A stretch of DNA of 64,000 nt from Chamaelirium japonicum. Taxonomy: Eukaryota > Streptophyta > Magnoliopsida > Liliales > Melanthiaceae. Shown piece after piece: positions 1 to 11,524 of the stretch. The stretch is from assembly GCA_947650365.1 (NCBI GenBank), contig OX393554.1, forward strand, positions 39,715,200-39,779,199. Reading direction: 5' to 3'. The translations under genes were made by a program, and so were the position numbers. The notes below the pieces were generated by a model. The model was not told the origin of the DNA. It searched no databases and was given only the letters and a program-made list of their open reading frames with translations. Numbering within the stretch: the stretch's first letter is position 1; each line of letters begins with the position of its first letter.

Positions 1-119
1 AGCTTGGTTTGGATGTTTCTTCTGGCCCAATCGCTGCAAGCCACATCACCCATATATCCCTTTAAATAGGTGACGTGGCTTGCAGCGATTGGGCCATTAG
101 CAAACGCTCCAAATCAAGC
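1..119. repeat. Foldback element with a long near-perfect hairpin
   Basis: The first 119 bases fold on themselves. A left arm containing GGCCCAATCGCTGCAAGCCA is matched by its reverse complement in the right arm. The two ends also pair (AGCTTGGTTTGGA against TCCAAATCAAGCT), leaving an AT-rich loop near 48-68. This is the form of a foldback MITE. The left boundary coincides with the window edge, so the element may extend further. A small-RNA hairpin is possible but nothing here shows transcription. Confidence 0.7.
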
Positions 120-1310
120 TAGTAGCAAAAATGCACTCGTGATTTAGGTTGCATCCCTGTGGCAAAACACCTACCCCCACCAGGTAGATTGTGTAATCGA
201 ATCCCATGGGCCTTCCTCCCATCTTTGTGTAGGCTGGGTTTATATGTGCTTCTGTATGGCAAGATTAAAGGAAGGGTGATAATTCAAACCTTGATCTATC
301 TTGTGCTTTAATCACTAATCGGTGAATTGATCGTGAGATCTCTTGGGAAGTGGAAAAAAAATTTATACATGTGCATTTTCCGATCTCCCTCCAGCGAACC
401 ACGGTTCACTTGGATTTTTTTGACATGGTTGTCTTACTTAGAGCGACGCCTGAGAGACCACAGTTCGAAGCCTGCCAACTATAGAAGCACAAAGTTTCTT
501 TTCCTTGCTAAAGGGATAAAAGGGATGCACAATAATGTTTGGATCTGGCCACCTTCTAATAATGGCAATACACCCGCCTACAGTCTGGTGGGAGAGTACC
601 ACTCAACAAAGAAGGGTGGGGGGGGGGGGAATTCTCTTCATAACTGATAATTGAATTAAAACACAAAAAATGACCCAACCCTAGAAATTCAATGCTGAAA
701 AGAAAGGAGAAAATTTGAACCGACATTCGGTAAGGATTTTTTTCAAACACCACCCATGCTTCTTCAATAATCAATATACATCGATAGCCAAAAAAAATCA
801 GTACAACTTTTGATAGAGAGAGAAAGAGTGGGACGGGGGTAAACAATTCCTTGGATGTAGATCTCGCAGATGGAGATTCGGTGGTCGTAGGGGTTGTCGA
901 CGGAGATCGACTCGTCTCTGGTGTTGCACTGGATCGAGGCCGAGGGGCCATGGAGGAATAGGGGATCAATCAAGAGAGGGGGGGATCAATTTATATCGAT
1001 TCCATCTCCCCAAAGCAACCACCCTGCAAATCCCCTACCATATTTGGGGGTTTTGGACTGCTGCTTAGGGCCCCGATTTGGCCGAAGAAGAAGACCAAGG
1101 AGGGGGGTGGCAGAGGGAAAGAGGGAGGGTGAGGTGGGAGGCAGCGGCAACCAAGACAGCGCCTGACTGCTGAGGGTGAGTGCGATTTACCGGTTGAAAG
1201 CATCTGCCGGCGGGGGTTCTCGATCAGACCTTCGATCGTCGGCCAAAGGTTGCTGGCGGTTATCCCTCTATCAGTTGGCCCTGCAAAAAAAACAAAAAAA
1301 CTGATGTTCA
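120..1310. other. Non-genic stretch
   Basis: I see no supportable gene here. The stretch has short A, G and GA runs. Near 425-475 there is a weak pol III-like pair (a TGGTT box and a CAGTTCGAAGCC box) that might be a decayed SINE, which I do not call. Open frames in this stretch lack family resemblance. Confidence 0.5.
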
Positions 1311-1516
1311 GAGAGAAAGAGAGAGAGAGAGAGAGAGAAGAGACCCCGATCCCGCTGGTGACGATCTCGACACCACCGGCAACGACCCCGAGCCCACCGG
1401 CGATGACCCCAACCTCGACCCCGCCGGCGACAGCATAGCCCTGCAAAAAAAAAACCATAATCAATATCGAGAGAGCTAGAGAGAGGGGGTTGGACTACGA
1501 TTCACAAAGGGAACCG

Positions 1517-1595
<79 letters not shown>

Positions 1596-1769
1596 GCCGG
1601 TACCTAGGGCCTGTATCACGTGCTCCCCCCACCCCCGACCCTCTCGTGTTGCCGCTGTCCTCCTCGGCGCTGGTGCGAGCTGTGGCCAACGACCGACACG
1701 AAGAGCCTCAAAGGTGGCGTGGAGGCGGCCGATAAGGGCTTCGAGGGCAGGGGGCCGGGGGGCTGTAGA

Positions 1770-1804
<35 letters not shown>

Positions 1805-1933
1805 GCAGTGTGAGAGAGAGAATCGGGGAGGGGGGGTGGCCGTCGGACTCCTTGAAGGCAGCGCGAAGGCGACTGATCAGGTCGTCGAGGGAGCCTCAGG
1901 CCTGCCGGAGGGGTTAGGGGCAGGGATCTGAGG

Positions 1934-1968
<35 letters not shown>

Positions 1969-2350
1969 CGTGGGGGGGGGGGGGTTGTTGTGTGGGATGT
2001 GGAGAGAGAGAGGGGGGCGGGGGGGGAGATCGTGCGATGAGGGGGCCGGGCTGACGTAACCGACGGGAGAGAGGGGAAGGGGGCGCTGGATTTGAGCTGA
2101 GAGAGAGAGAAAGAGAGAGAGAGAGGGGGCGGGGAGAGAGGGACGTGGAGAGAGAGAGAGAGGGGGCAGGGGGGAGATCGTGCGATGAGGGGGGTTGTTG
2201 TGCGGGATGTGGAGAGAGAGAGAGAGCTAAAGAGAGATCATGGAAGAGAGGAGAGAGAGAGAAGGGGGACGGGCTCAGCGGTTAGAGAGAGAGAGAGAGG
2301 GGGACAGCTGGATCGATGAGAGAGGGACGCACAGAGATAGAGAGAGAGAA
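1311..2350. repeat. GA-rich microsatellite tract
   Basis: About 1 kb in which the + strand is dominated by GA repeats. The longest pure (GA)n run is roughly 1,521-1,592, with further blocks near 1,312-1,340, 1,770-1,801, 1,937-1,965, 2,100-2,125 and 2,206-2,226, separated by G-rich spacers. The strong purine strand asymmetry could form triplex structures. Open frames here encode only RE or LS repeats and are artefacts. Confidence 0.85.
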
Positions 2351-2558
2351 ACAGATAAATGACGTAGCATATGATGACAGCCACCCAATAAACAGCGGGG
2401 CACGAACGGTTATGATCTTCAAGAAAGGATCGTGAAGATCAGGTGGAAACACATCGTGCAAAATCTAAAATCCTACCAAATGCATAGAGATCTTGGCCAT
2501 CAAATCCTCTAACCGCCACTTATGTTTGTATCGAACGGCTCTCTTTATCCATTCGTAG

Positions 2559-2763
<205 letters not shown>

Positions 2764-2768
2764 GAAAA

Positions 2769-3154
2769 GGGAGCCTGCACCTGAGGTGCAGCATCGTTGC
2801 TTCACCTCAGGCATTGTTTGCCATCCTAGAAGTTTTAGAATTTCATGATTTTTGATAGAGGTGTTCTCTAGGGTATGGTGATCATCCTCATAAAAAATTA
2901 GTAAATTCTAAAACTTCTAGGGGGGTCAAATGGTCGAAGTAAAATCAGTCGTCCGTAGTCACCGTTAAAATCTGCAGATTTTACTTCGACCATTTGACCC
3001 CCCCTAGAAGTTTTGGAATTTGATGAAATTTGGTGAGGGTTTTGTCTAGGGTAAGATGATCATCCTCACCAATTTTCATCAAATTCCAAAACCTCTAGGG
3101 AGGTAAACAAGCAAGAGGTGCAGCAACGATGCTATACCTCGGGTGCAGGCTCCC
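2769..3154. mobile_element. Nested-palindrome MITE inside a TA microsatellite (Micron-like)
   Basis: The element starts with GGGAGCCTGCACCTGAGGTG (2,769) and ends with the inverted counterpart (3,123-3,154, ending GGGTGCAGGCTCCC), giving 32-bp terminal inverted repeats with few mismatches. The interior holds further large palindromes. Blocks containing AAACTTCTAGGGGGGTCAAA and their reverse complement flank a short spacer near 2,955-2,970, and TCTAGGGTA...GATCATCCTCA motifs repeat on each side. Both ends abut (TA)n. Insertion into TA microsatellites is known for the rice Micron MITE family, so the resemblance is structural. There is no coding capacity. Confidence 0.7.
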
Positions 3155-3158
3155 CGCC

Positions 3159-3273
<115 letters not shown>

Positions 3274-3371
3274 AAAACTTCTCTTTCTTAATTTTGCTAT
3301 TAAAAATAATGGGCAAAAGACTTATTAACGCCTTAGCTCAGGGTACAATCAACTAAAGAGGACAAAGAATT

Positions 3372-3712
3372 GTAGGGTCAGTCCCAAATCGGCTAGGGAG
3401 ATGGCCGGTGGGGTTTTTCATATATCCCATGTGGGCATCTTACAATCCGTGTTTTGGTGCGAGAGGGTATCTAAAAGTGGTATCCGAGCGAGGTTCCGTC
3501 TAGTCAGATTTAGTCAGATCAAGTATGATCAGGTTGTTCCCAGGTGTATCTTTTTTTCTGATGCTGCCACACGAGAGGAGGGGCCCCCTCGGGATTTGTT
3601 TGGCCCTAGCCTCGTGTGAGAGGGAGATTGTTAGGTTATTCCGACATCAACTAGGGAGCTGGGTGGGCCTCCACCTACGACCCGGGCTTTGGTGCAAGAG
3701 GGCATCTAACAG
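3372..3712 (+). mobile_element. TRIM-like short LTR element
   Basis: Two diverged direct repeats of about 90-100 bp resemble each other. One is at about 3,372-3,474 and contains CGGCTAGGGAGATGG...TTTGGTGCGAGAGGGTATCTAA. The other is at about 3,630-3,712 and contains CAACTAGGGAGCTGG...TTTGGTGCAAGAGGGCATCTAACA. Directly after the first lies TGGTATCCGAGC (3,478-3,489), close to the tRNA-iMet primer-binding consensus TGGTATCAGAGC. This layout (short terminal repeat, PBS, tiny interior, repeat) is that of a TRIM. Boundaries are approximate and no target duplication was identified. Confidence 0.5.
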
Positions 3713-3842
3713 CTATGAGAAGAAATCGAAGTGGTGATGGAGCTACCAAACCCCACATCGTCATCACATGTTCGGATAAGAAATTGGTGTGGAAGATCGT
3801 CACGCAGTCCATTTGGAAGCAAGCTTAGTATTTTTTTTTTTG

Positions 3843-4093
3843 GACAAATTACAGTTTGTCCCCCCGATATATTGCTAAAAAACACTTAACCCCTTTATAG
3901 TTTATTATGTTCTAGATCGCAACCTAAAGTTTAAAATGTTGGCACAATATCTCTTTTGTCACGTACTTAATTTTCTCATTTGGTAATTTTTATCGTATCA
4001 AAACTGAATTGAAGGGGACAAAATATAGTTTTTAAATTATAGGGGGTTAAATGTTTTTGAGGTAAACTTTAGGGGGGTATAGTGTAATTTATC
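3843..4093. mobile_element. Long-TIR MITE
   Basis: The left end (GACAAATTACAGTTTGTCC) and right end (GGGTATAGTGTAATTTATC) are imperfect inverted repeats. The similarity continues about 60 bp inward, including the TTAACCCC / GGGGTTAA blocks. The 250-bp interior has no coding capacity. A structurally similar element lies at 28,714-28,936. Superfamily is uncertain; terminal repeats of this length suggest a Mutator-like origin. Confidence 0.6.
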
Positions 4094-4489
4094 TTCATTT
4101 AAAAAAAAACAAAGATGAAATCAGCCGGCGGCCCACTCTCACCTACCGGAGTTGCAGCTCACCACCTGTGGACTTCGTTTTCAAGTCATTGTGATCAAAT
4201 TTTAGGCTGCACATTGATATTAACATCAGATGAGTTGTTTGGGTTCTGCTGTTTGACAGGGTCTAGGAAGATTTTTTGTTTAGGTTTTGGCTGTTTGCTT
4301 GAGATTTTTTTAAAATTTTTTTGGGTAATGCAGCTAAGGTCCTTGCCGCAGGTATACTAGTAGGTAAAGGACAGACATAATTTTGGTTAAGGTCCCTCCG
4401 CAACAAATATTTTTAATGTATCTATTTTATCCCTATGTGTGATTGTATATAAAAATATATAAAATATTGACAAATGGACACATATCACT

Positions 4490-4930
4490 GTAGCAATTGT
4501 TACTTTTTTGCCGGTATATTGTTACTCTTACTACAATAAAGTCACTGTAGCAAATGTTTTTTTTTTTTTTTGAGGAATCTCTTTTAAGGAAAAAAGAATC
4601 GCTATAGTGAAATCGTTGTGGCAAAGTAACAATTTGGGCAGATTGTTGCTCTTTGCGTCGCAGATTTTTGCTCTCTGTGGTATGAATTGTGACTCTTTGC
4701 GTTGCAGATTGTTACTCTTTGTGTCGCAGATTATTGCTCTCTGTGGTATGAATTGTAACTCTTTGCATCGCAGATTGTTACTCTTTGTGTCACAGATTGT
4801 TACTCTTTGCTACAGTGAAATCACTTTAGCATAAAAAATTTAAGTACAGTAATTTCACTATAGCAAGAGTAATAATCTGCCTACAAAGAGAAATCATTGC
4901 TACAGTGATTTGTTTCAATACATCTAGATT
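4490..4930. repeat. ACTGTAG-dyad and CGCAGATTGTTACTC tandem repeats
   Basis: The segment contains repeated copies of CACTGTAGCAA / TTGCTACAGTG, which pair with each other. It also holds three or four tandem units of about 65 bp built on CGCAGATTGTTACTCTTTG (roughly 4,630-4,815). The same motifs recur at 6,520-7,340. A short open frame with a repeating amino-acid pattern results from the tandem units and is not a gene. Confidence 0.65.
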
Positions 4931-5149
4931 CTATATGCTTTCCTATACAGTCCTGTGTATGGGTATTTTTGTCATTTGAATGATTTAAGAAGTAAAAAAA
5001 AGTGGCTGGGGAACTTGCTGTGATATGGTATTTCGAGGAGGAACATGACGCAAAACTAAATGTTATATGTCCTTTAGCCTAAAAGGATTTTCTAAATTGA
5101 TAGATATTTTCACAAAAAGGTCTTCCTCTAGCCAAATTTTGAACTATTT

Positions 5150-5720
5150 TATCCAAGTTGGGCTCGATTAATATCTTCACCCCAACTTAAAGGCGATTGC
5201 TGGAGATCGAAGGAGGAACCAAGGAGACCTTGATCGATATGATTGAGAGGCCAATATGAGAAGTTTACTGTGCCATATCATCATCCGTTGTAATTATCCG
5301 ATGGTTGATTAATTAAAGTCTAATTTAGGCTGGTTGTACTCCTTTATATTGAAGGACTCCGATTGGAAGTCTCTCATGAATGAAACTCTTCCAATTTCTT
5401 CTCTAGTGGAGCAGGCTTACGAGCCGAACCACTTAAGCCTTCTGCACTTCAGTGTTATCCTTTAATATGTTCCAACTCTGTCAGTTTGTATCGTAGCACC
5501 TCCGATTATCCCCGGCCACTTCCGCCATGGTAGGAGCGGTATCAAAGCGCCTCCGGTTTTTCCAGTTGTGTTCTTCTCCGCTTCGGCGATGCCGAAGCCC
5601 GTAACGACATAACTTGTCGAAATATAGCTTGCAAGTCAAGGAATTGAACAATCTGCTGAAGAGGACTAAGAAGAATATATGGCCAAGTTGGGAGAAGAAA
5701 TCTGAATCAGTTGAACGTCA
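5150..5720 (+). mobile_element. Possible LTR end and leader of a retrotransposon
   Basis: An AT-rich stretch with an LTR-like composition is followed by GGTAGGAGCGGTATCAAAGC (5,530-5,549), resembling a tRNA-Met primer-binding region. Next comes a short frame with gag-like N-terminal features (ATG near 5,589, then frequent Glu and Lys). There is no second LTR and no domain I can name, so this is tentative. Confidence 0.3.
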
Positions 5721-6124
5721 TGCAGTTTATCAGTTTATTTGGAAGCAACTCATTTTCTTTTTTAGTTAATCAGCCCACCCAACACTCACCTACCGGAATT
5801 GCACTACGCACTAAAAGTCTTTTTCGTGAGGATACGATAGTGACAGACTAACATGAAGTGAAGTATAAGTTTTCTTCTTTTCTTTTTTTTTTTTCAATTA
5901 TTTATCTGAATTTGATGTGAAATAATACCTATACAATAGATTTCCAAAACCATTGTGATATTATATTTTTTTGTTGTTTTAATTTAATGATGTTTATACA
6001 TTAAGACTACGTAGATCGCAATTATTAGGAGTTGTTGACCGTCGGGGAAAGGGATGGGTAGCTGTGATATATCATATTTGTAGTTACATATTCATGATTG
6101 GGTCGATGAACCACCGCTGCTTTG

Positions 6125-6295
6125 GGTGGTTGGTAGTGGTACTGCTCCTACTGATCATTAACCCGGGTTCGATACCTGTTCTCCGCTCGGTGTGGCATTC
6201 CCGCTCGATGGTGTAGCGACTCTCTGTGAGCTAGGTGGGTCTTTCTCCTGTGGTTGTGTAGCTGTATGATTGTGTGGTGACTCTTGGGTCTAGCT
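6125..6295 (+). mobile_element. tRNA-derived SINE-like sequence
   Basis: TGGTAGTGGTACTG (6,131-6,144) resembles an RNA polymerase III A box. GGGTTCGATACC (6,165-6,176) matches the B-box consensus at a spacing typical of tRNA-related SINE heads. The body after it has no open frame. No target duplication or tail was recognised. Confidence 0.5.
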
Positions 6296-7340
6296 AGGGC
6301 CCCACTAAGTGCCAACAAAAAGGGATTGTGTGAAAAGTCATTTTTAGAAAATGCTTTTGAGCTAAACGACATAAATCATTTCTATATTGCATAAATCGAA
6401 ATATCATTGTACAACAAGTCCCTCCAACCACCAAGTTTGATTTTTTAAACCATTCAAAACACAAAAATACCACTACACGTGACTGTACAAAAAGTATATA
6501 GAATCCGAATTTATACACACAAATAACTGTAGCAATGGATACCTTTTTCGGGAGAGATGATTACTCTTGCTACAGTGAAATTACAGTAGCAAATTTTCAT
6601 TTAGGCGAGATTTTTCAAAAAAAATTTTTGCTACAATGATTTCACTGAAGCAAAAGGAGTAACAATCTGCAGTATAAAAAGTAATAATATGCTATACAGG
6701 ACTCAACAATCTGTGGTACAAATAAAGGGTATCAATTTGCGGTACAAAAAGTAACATTTGCTAGGGTCCCACTAAGTACCAACAAAAAGGGATTGTGTGA
6801 AAAATCCTTTTTAGAAAATGCTTTTGAGCTAAACAACATACAACATTTCGATATTGCATAAGGTCTCTCACCGAAATACCATTGTACAACAACTCCCTTC
6901 AACCACCAAGTTTGACTTTTCAAACTGTTCAAAACACAAAAATACGACTACACGTGACTGCACAGAAAGTATATAAAATCCGGATTTACACACACAAATC
7001 ACTGTAGCAATGGATACCTTTTTTGGAGGAGATTGCTACTCTTGCTACAGTGAAATCACTGCAGCAAATTTTCATTTAGGCGAGATTTTTCAAATTTTTT
7101 TGCTACAGTGATTTCACTGTAGCAAAAAAGTAACAATCTGCGGTACAAAGAGTAATAATATGCGGTACAAGAGTAACAATCTGTGGTACAAAGAATATCA
7201 ATTTGCAATACAAAAAGTAACATTTGCTACAGTGATTTCATTATAGCCAAAAAACAATTCAGCGATATTCTTTTAAAAAAATGCTACAGTAATTTTACTA
7301 TAGCAAGACTAACAATTGACCGCAAAAGAGTATCCATTGG
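6296..7340. repeat. 467-bp tandem duplication with ACTGTAG dyads
   Basis: CCACTAAGTGCCAACAAAAA at about 6,302 recurs at about 6,769, and similarity continues for most of the following 460 bp. Each copy ends in AT-rich sequence with inverted CACTGTAGCAA / TTGCTACAGTG motifs and repeats of the type GTAACAATCTGCGGTACAAA. The copies differ by scattered substitutions and small indels. The motif content links them to the block at 4,490-4,930. No gene is present. Confidence 0.75.
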
Positions 7341-7739
7341 TACAGTGCATTGTGTGCATTGATCCGGATTCTACATACTTCCGTATATGGTCATGTGTAT
7401 GGATAAAATAGGTACAATAGTCTGTCAGGTATTTATGTACTCTTCTGCACTGTCACATATAGGGGCAAAAAAATACACAAAAAACATTTGTGGTGGAGGA
7501 ACCTTAGTCGCAACCGAAATGTGATATGTCCATATTACCCAAAAATAAAATGATTGGATTGATGACACTTCTCTCGATGCACATTTGGGTCAATAACCAT
7601 GCTAAAATGAGTGTGGGGTTAAGCCTAATATGTAGAAGTTGGTTTTATGGATACGTATGTAATTATTTATTTTTTGTAATAACTAGTGTACTGTGCATGT
7701 GTGTTGCACATGTGAGGAAAATTTTCGTGCCGTCTTGAT

Positions 7740-8450
7740 CGAAAACCTCACCCCACAATTCTTGATTGAATGTGAATGGTTTGTATGATTCAGAGATTGT
7801 GATTCTAGAGTAGAGAGAGAGATGACACGTGGAGTTGTTATCGAAGTTCGATCTTATGACCTACGTCTCCGTACGAGAGGTGCCACTTGATTTGCACTAT
7901 AATGTATGCATAAGGGAGGGTGAGCATTCTCTCGATAGGCCGAAAAAATCTTCTTACAATGGGGTTGCACGGAGTAATTAGAAGAGAACTAGAAGATTAG
8001 AGCTCTGGCTCTGGAATCCACTCTTCTCTTGATCAATCTACTAACCAACCAACCCCTTTTTTGTATGCCATAGGGGTTATTTTATAGCTAAAGTATATGC
8101 TAATATGGTAATGATAAAATGGTCGTATTGAGGAGGCGCTGGTATTGGGGCTCCTTGTTGGGCATTACTTGGCCTCTGTCAGGCTCTAAATAAGGTCCGC
8201 TCGGTCTGTGGGCCCTATGGCGATGCTTCTTGGACTTGGACTCATCATTTGGACCATTGCGCTGGCCTAAATGGCCTGGTTGCAATCTTGGACAAATTTT
8301 GTGCCTATAGGTACCCCTTCCTAGTCAGGCCAGGGTCCTGTGGGTCGGTTATGATCTCCTTGTGCAAAGAAGTTCTAGCTGAGTGGTGTTGGTCAAGTTC
8401 GGATAGTCCCCGGTGCTGAGGGGTTGGTAGGCTCAGACCAACAGAGTTAT
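7740..8450. other. LTR-like non-coding region
   Basis: No open frame of interest. The segment (ACCTACGTCTCCGT near 7,860, AGAGCTCTGG near 7,999, then a GC-richer part) shares order and motifs with 30,530-30,820, which has CCTACGTCTCCG and AGAGCTCTGG in the same orientation. I infer related LTR sequence in both places. Boundaries are not visible. Confidence 0.35.
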
Positions 8451-8477
8451 CAATTCAGTCACAGGTCGAGGTTGTAG

Positions 8478-10140
8478 ATTTTCTGGACTTAGTTTTTCTA
8501 CTGAGATCTTGACCTGCTTTGGTGCGCCATACCTTGGGATGTGCATTCCAGACTTACTTTTTATGGCAACGTCTTGGCCCTGCTTCGGTGCGCTATTCTT
8601 CGAGATGCGTATTTCAGACTTAGTTTTTCTGGCGAAGTCTAGCCAGCTTCGGTGCGCCATACTTGGGATGCGTGTTCCAAACTTAGTTTTTCTAGCGAAG
8701 TCTGGTCCTGGTTTGGTGCGCAATACTTCAAGATGCACGTTCTAGACTTAGTTTATCTGGCAAAGTCTGGCCCTGCTTTGATGCACCATACTTCGGGATG
8801 CGCATTCCAAACTTGGTTTTTTCTGGCAAAGTCTGGCCCTGCTTCGGTGCACTATACTTTGGGATGCGTGTTCCAGACTTAGTTTTTCTGGCAATGTTTG
8901 GCCTGCTTCGGTGCACCAAACATCGGGATGCGCGTTCTAGACTTAGTTTTTCTAACGAATTATGGCCTTTCTTTGGTGCGCTATACTTCGGGATGCACGT
9001 TCGATCCAGACTTAGTTTTTCTGGCGAAGTCTGGCTATGCTTCGGTGCGCCATACTTTGGGGTGCACGTTCCAGACTTAGTTTTTCTGGCAAAGTCTGGC
9101 CCTGCTTCGGTGTGCCATAGTTCGAGATGCGTGTTCCAGACTTAGTTTTTCTGGCGAAGTTTGACCCTGTTTCTGTGCACCATACTTCGGAATGTGTGTT
9201 CAAGACTTAGTTTTTCTGGCAAAGTCTGGCCCTACTTCGGAGCGCTATACTTTGGGATGTGCGTTCAGACTTAGTTTTCCTAGGAAAGTCTGGCCCTGCT
9301 TCGCTGCACCATACTTTGGGATGCACATTTTAGACTTAGTTTTTCTGGTGAAGTCTGACTCTGCTTCGTTGCACTATATTTCAGGGTGTGTGTTCCAGAC
9401 TTAGTTTTCTGGCGAAGTCTGGCCCTGCTTTGGTGCACCATACTTCAGGATGCGTATTCCAGACTTAGTTTTTATGATGAAATCTGGCCTTATTTTGGTG
9501 CGCCATACTTCGGGATACACATTCTAGACGTAGTTTTTGTAGCGAAGTCTGGCCCTGCTCGGTGTGCCATACTTCGTGAAGCGCATTCCAAACTTAGTTT
9601 TTCTAGCGAAGTCTAGCCCTGTTTTGGTGCGCCATACTCCGGGATGCATATTTCAGACTTAGTTTTTCTAGTGAAGTCTGGCCCTTTTTCGGTGCGCCAT
9701 ACTTAGGGATGCGCATTTCATACTTTGTTTTCTAGAAAAGTCTGGCCCTGCTTTGGTGCGCTATACTTCGAGATACGCGTTCCAGATTTAGTTTTCTGGC
9801 GAAGTCTTGCCCTACTTCAGTGCATCATACTTCGGGATGGCGTTCTAGATTTAATTTTCCTAGCAAAGTCTGACCCTACTTCGGTGCACCATACTTCGGG
9901 ATACTCGTTCTAGACTTAGCTTTTCTAGCGAAGTTTGGTCCTGCTTTGTGGTACGTATTCCAGACTTAGTTTTTCTGTCAAAGTTTATCCCTAGTTTGGT
10001 GCGTCATACTTCGGGATGTGCGTTCCATACTTAGTTTTTCTAGCGAAGTTTGGCCCTGCTTTGGTGTGTCATACTTCGGGATACGCATTCCAGGTTTAGT
10101 TGTTTTGACAAGGTCTGGTCCTGCTTCAGTGTGCCATACT
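8478..10140. repeat. 65-bp minisatellite, about 25 copies
   Basis: A head-to-tail array with a period near 65 bp. Each unit contains GGTGCGCCATACTTCGGGATG, then TCCAGACTTAGTTTTTCTGG, then CGAAGTCTGGCCCTGCTT. Units vary by substitutions and 1-2 bp indels. Because 65 is not a multiple of three, short open frames arise in several phases on both strands and restart every three units; none is a gene. Such arrays commonly occur in or beside LTR retrotransposon non-coding regions. Confidence 0.92.
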
Positions 10141-10145
10141 TCGGG

Positions 10146-10555
10146 AAGCGCGTAAGGTACCATTGCGTTGGTGCCGAAAAATCGATCTGAGCAGGCGTGA
10201 GACAAGGCACGCGTTAACATGTAATTTTTCTGATGCCTGTCTTCAGAGAGAAGGGTCTCGAAAACTTCCGAAGGCCATAACTTTTCATACGTATATTGGA
10301 TTAATACGTATACGATGCCATTGTATCGGTGTCAAAAAATCGATCAAAGAGGACGGAAACATGGTGCGCCTTGATGTATAACCTTTCCGATATCTACATT
10401 CGGAGATAAAGGTCTCGAAAACTTCCAAAGGCCGCAACTTTCATATGTGTGTTTGATCAATGCGTATATGGTACCATTATGTCGGTGCCGAAAAATCGGT
10501 CAAAGCGAACGTGAAACATGATGCGCATTGACTTGTAACTATTCCGATAGTAACC
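10146..10555. repeat. About 156-bp tandem repeat, 2.5 copies
   Basis: TTGGTGCCGAAAAATCGATC near 10,169 recurs in diverged form near 10,325 and 10,481, with GGTCTCGAAAACTTCC repeated after each of the first two. The array starts directly where the 65-bp minisatellite ends but has an unrelated unit. Confidence 0.7.
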
Positions 10556-11179
10556 TATATAAAAAGGCAACTTTAAAGTGCACTCGACTGGGCTTCCGGT
10601 TCACATCTTAAAGAGGTATTAACACACGGTAATTTATCCGTCACTGTTCGACACCCAATTGCACCTAGTTACTATGTTCACTAGGGACTGCAATAGGGCC
10701 CAGTGATATTGTGTTTATTCTTTGGTCAAGTGTCTTAGGTGCTCTACTAGGACCCATATGCTTACTCACCAGAGATAAGCCTTGATCCGTAATAGCTATT
10801 TCATATTGTTATATATAATACATATTGTTACCCTTCACAAAAAAAAATCCTCTAATTATCTGCAGCAAGATGCTAAACAACTCAACCTTAATATGCAAAA
10901 ACCTAAAAGAAAGAAACCACCAAGAATAATATGCAAGGGAATATTAAGTAAATTGTTTCAATGTTTATATATCAATATTGGATGAATATGGACCTCTTGC
11001 AAAGTTATGCAATCCTATTATAAACATAAGGGTGTAATGATAGATTAGTTATTTATATAATAGTGAGAAGGTTGTTGGTTATGGTATTATGGTTATAAAT
11101 TAGCTAGTTTTGAAGTACTTGTTCGTTCCTATGTTTTTAGTTCATACATGAATCATTTTTTGGCAACAATATATAAAGA

Positions 11180-11524
11180 CGTGAAACACCCACCCCTTAA
11201 CCACCTTACAACCGGTGATGAGATGGAGGGGGTAACAATATATAAAGACATGAAACACCCACCCCTTTATCGATGTGGGACTATTCTCAACACCCGCTCG
11301 CATGCAGAGCGCCTCTCGATCGAAGGAAGGGAGAAGATATTGATCGTAGGGAGAAAGAGGGTGCAACGGAACCACATAGAGGAGAGACGGGGTGGGACCT
11401 AGCTCTGATACCATGTTAGATACCCTCACGCCCCAAAACTTGGGTTATAAGGGGAGGTCCACAACGGGGTATATTAAGAACGTTATGGGTGCCTCCCTCA
11501 CCGATGTGGGACTATCCGTTAACA
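11180..11524 (-). mobile_element. Very small TRIM/SMART-type LTR element
   Basis: GCTCTGATACCA (11,402-11,413) is the exact reverse complement of the tRNA-iMet primer-binding site TGGTATCAGAGC. It directly abuts a 111-bp TG...CA terminal repeat at 11,414-11,524. That repeat ends GATGTGGGACTATCCGTTAACA; a related sequence ending GATGTGGGACTATTCTCAACA closes at 11,292. The element therefore reads on the minus strand with a ~110-bp interior and no coding capacity. The outer limit of the left terminal repeat is uncertain. Confidence 0.6.

Noticed and set aside
1490..1735. Open frames encoding RERERE or LSLSLS (also 29,799-30,053)
   Set aside because: They are translations of GA or CT microsatellites.
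8478..10140. CRISPR array
   Set aside because: Units are contiguous 65-bp tandem repeats without unique spacers, and the genome is a plant's.
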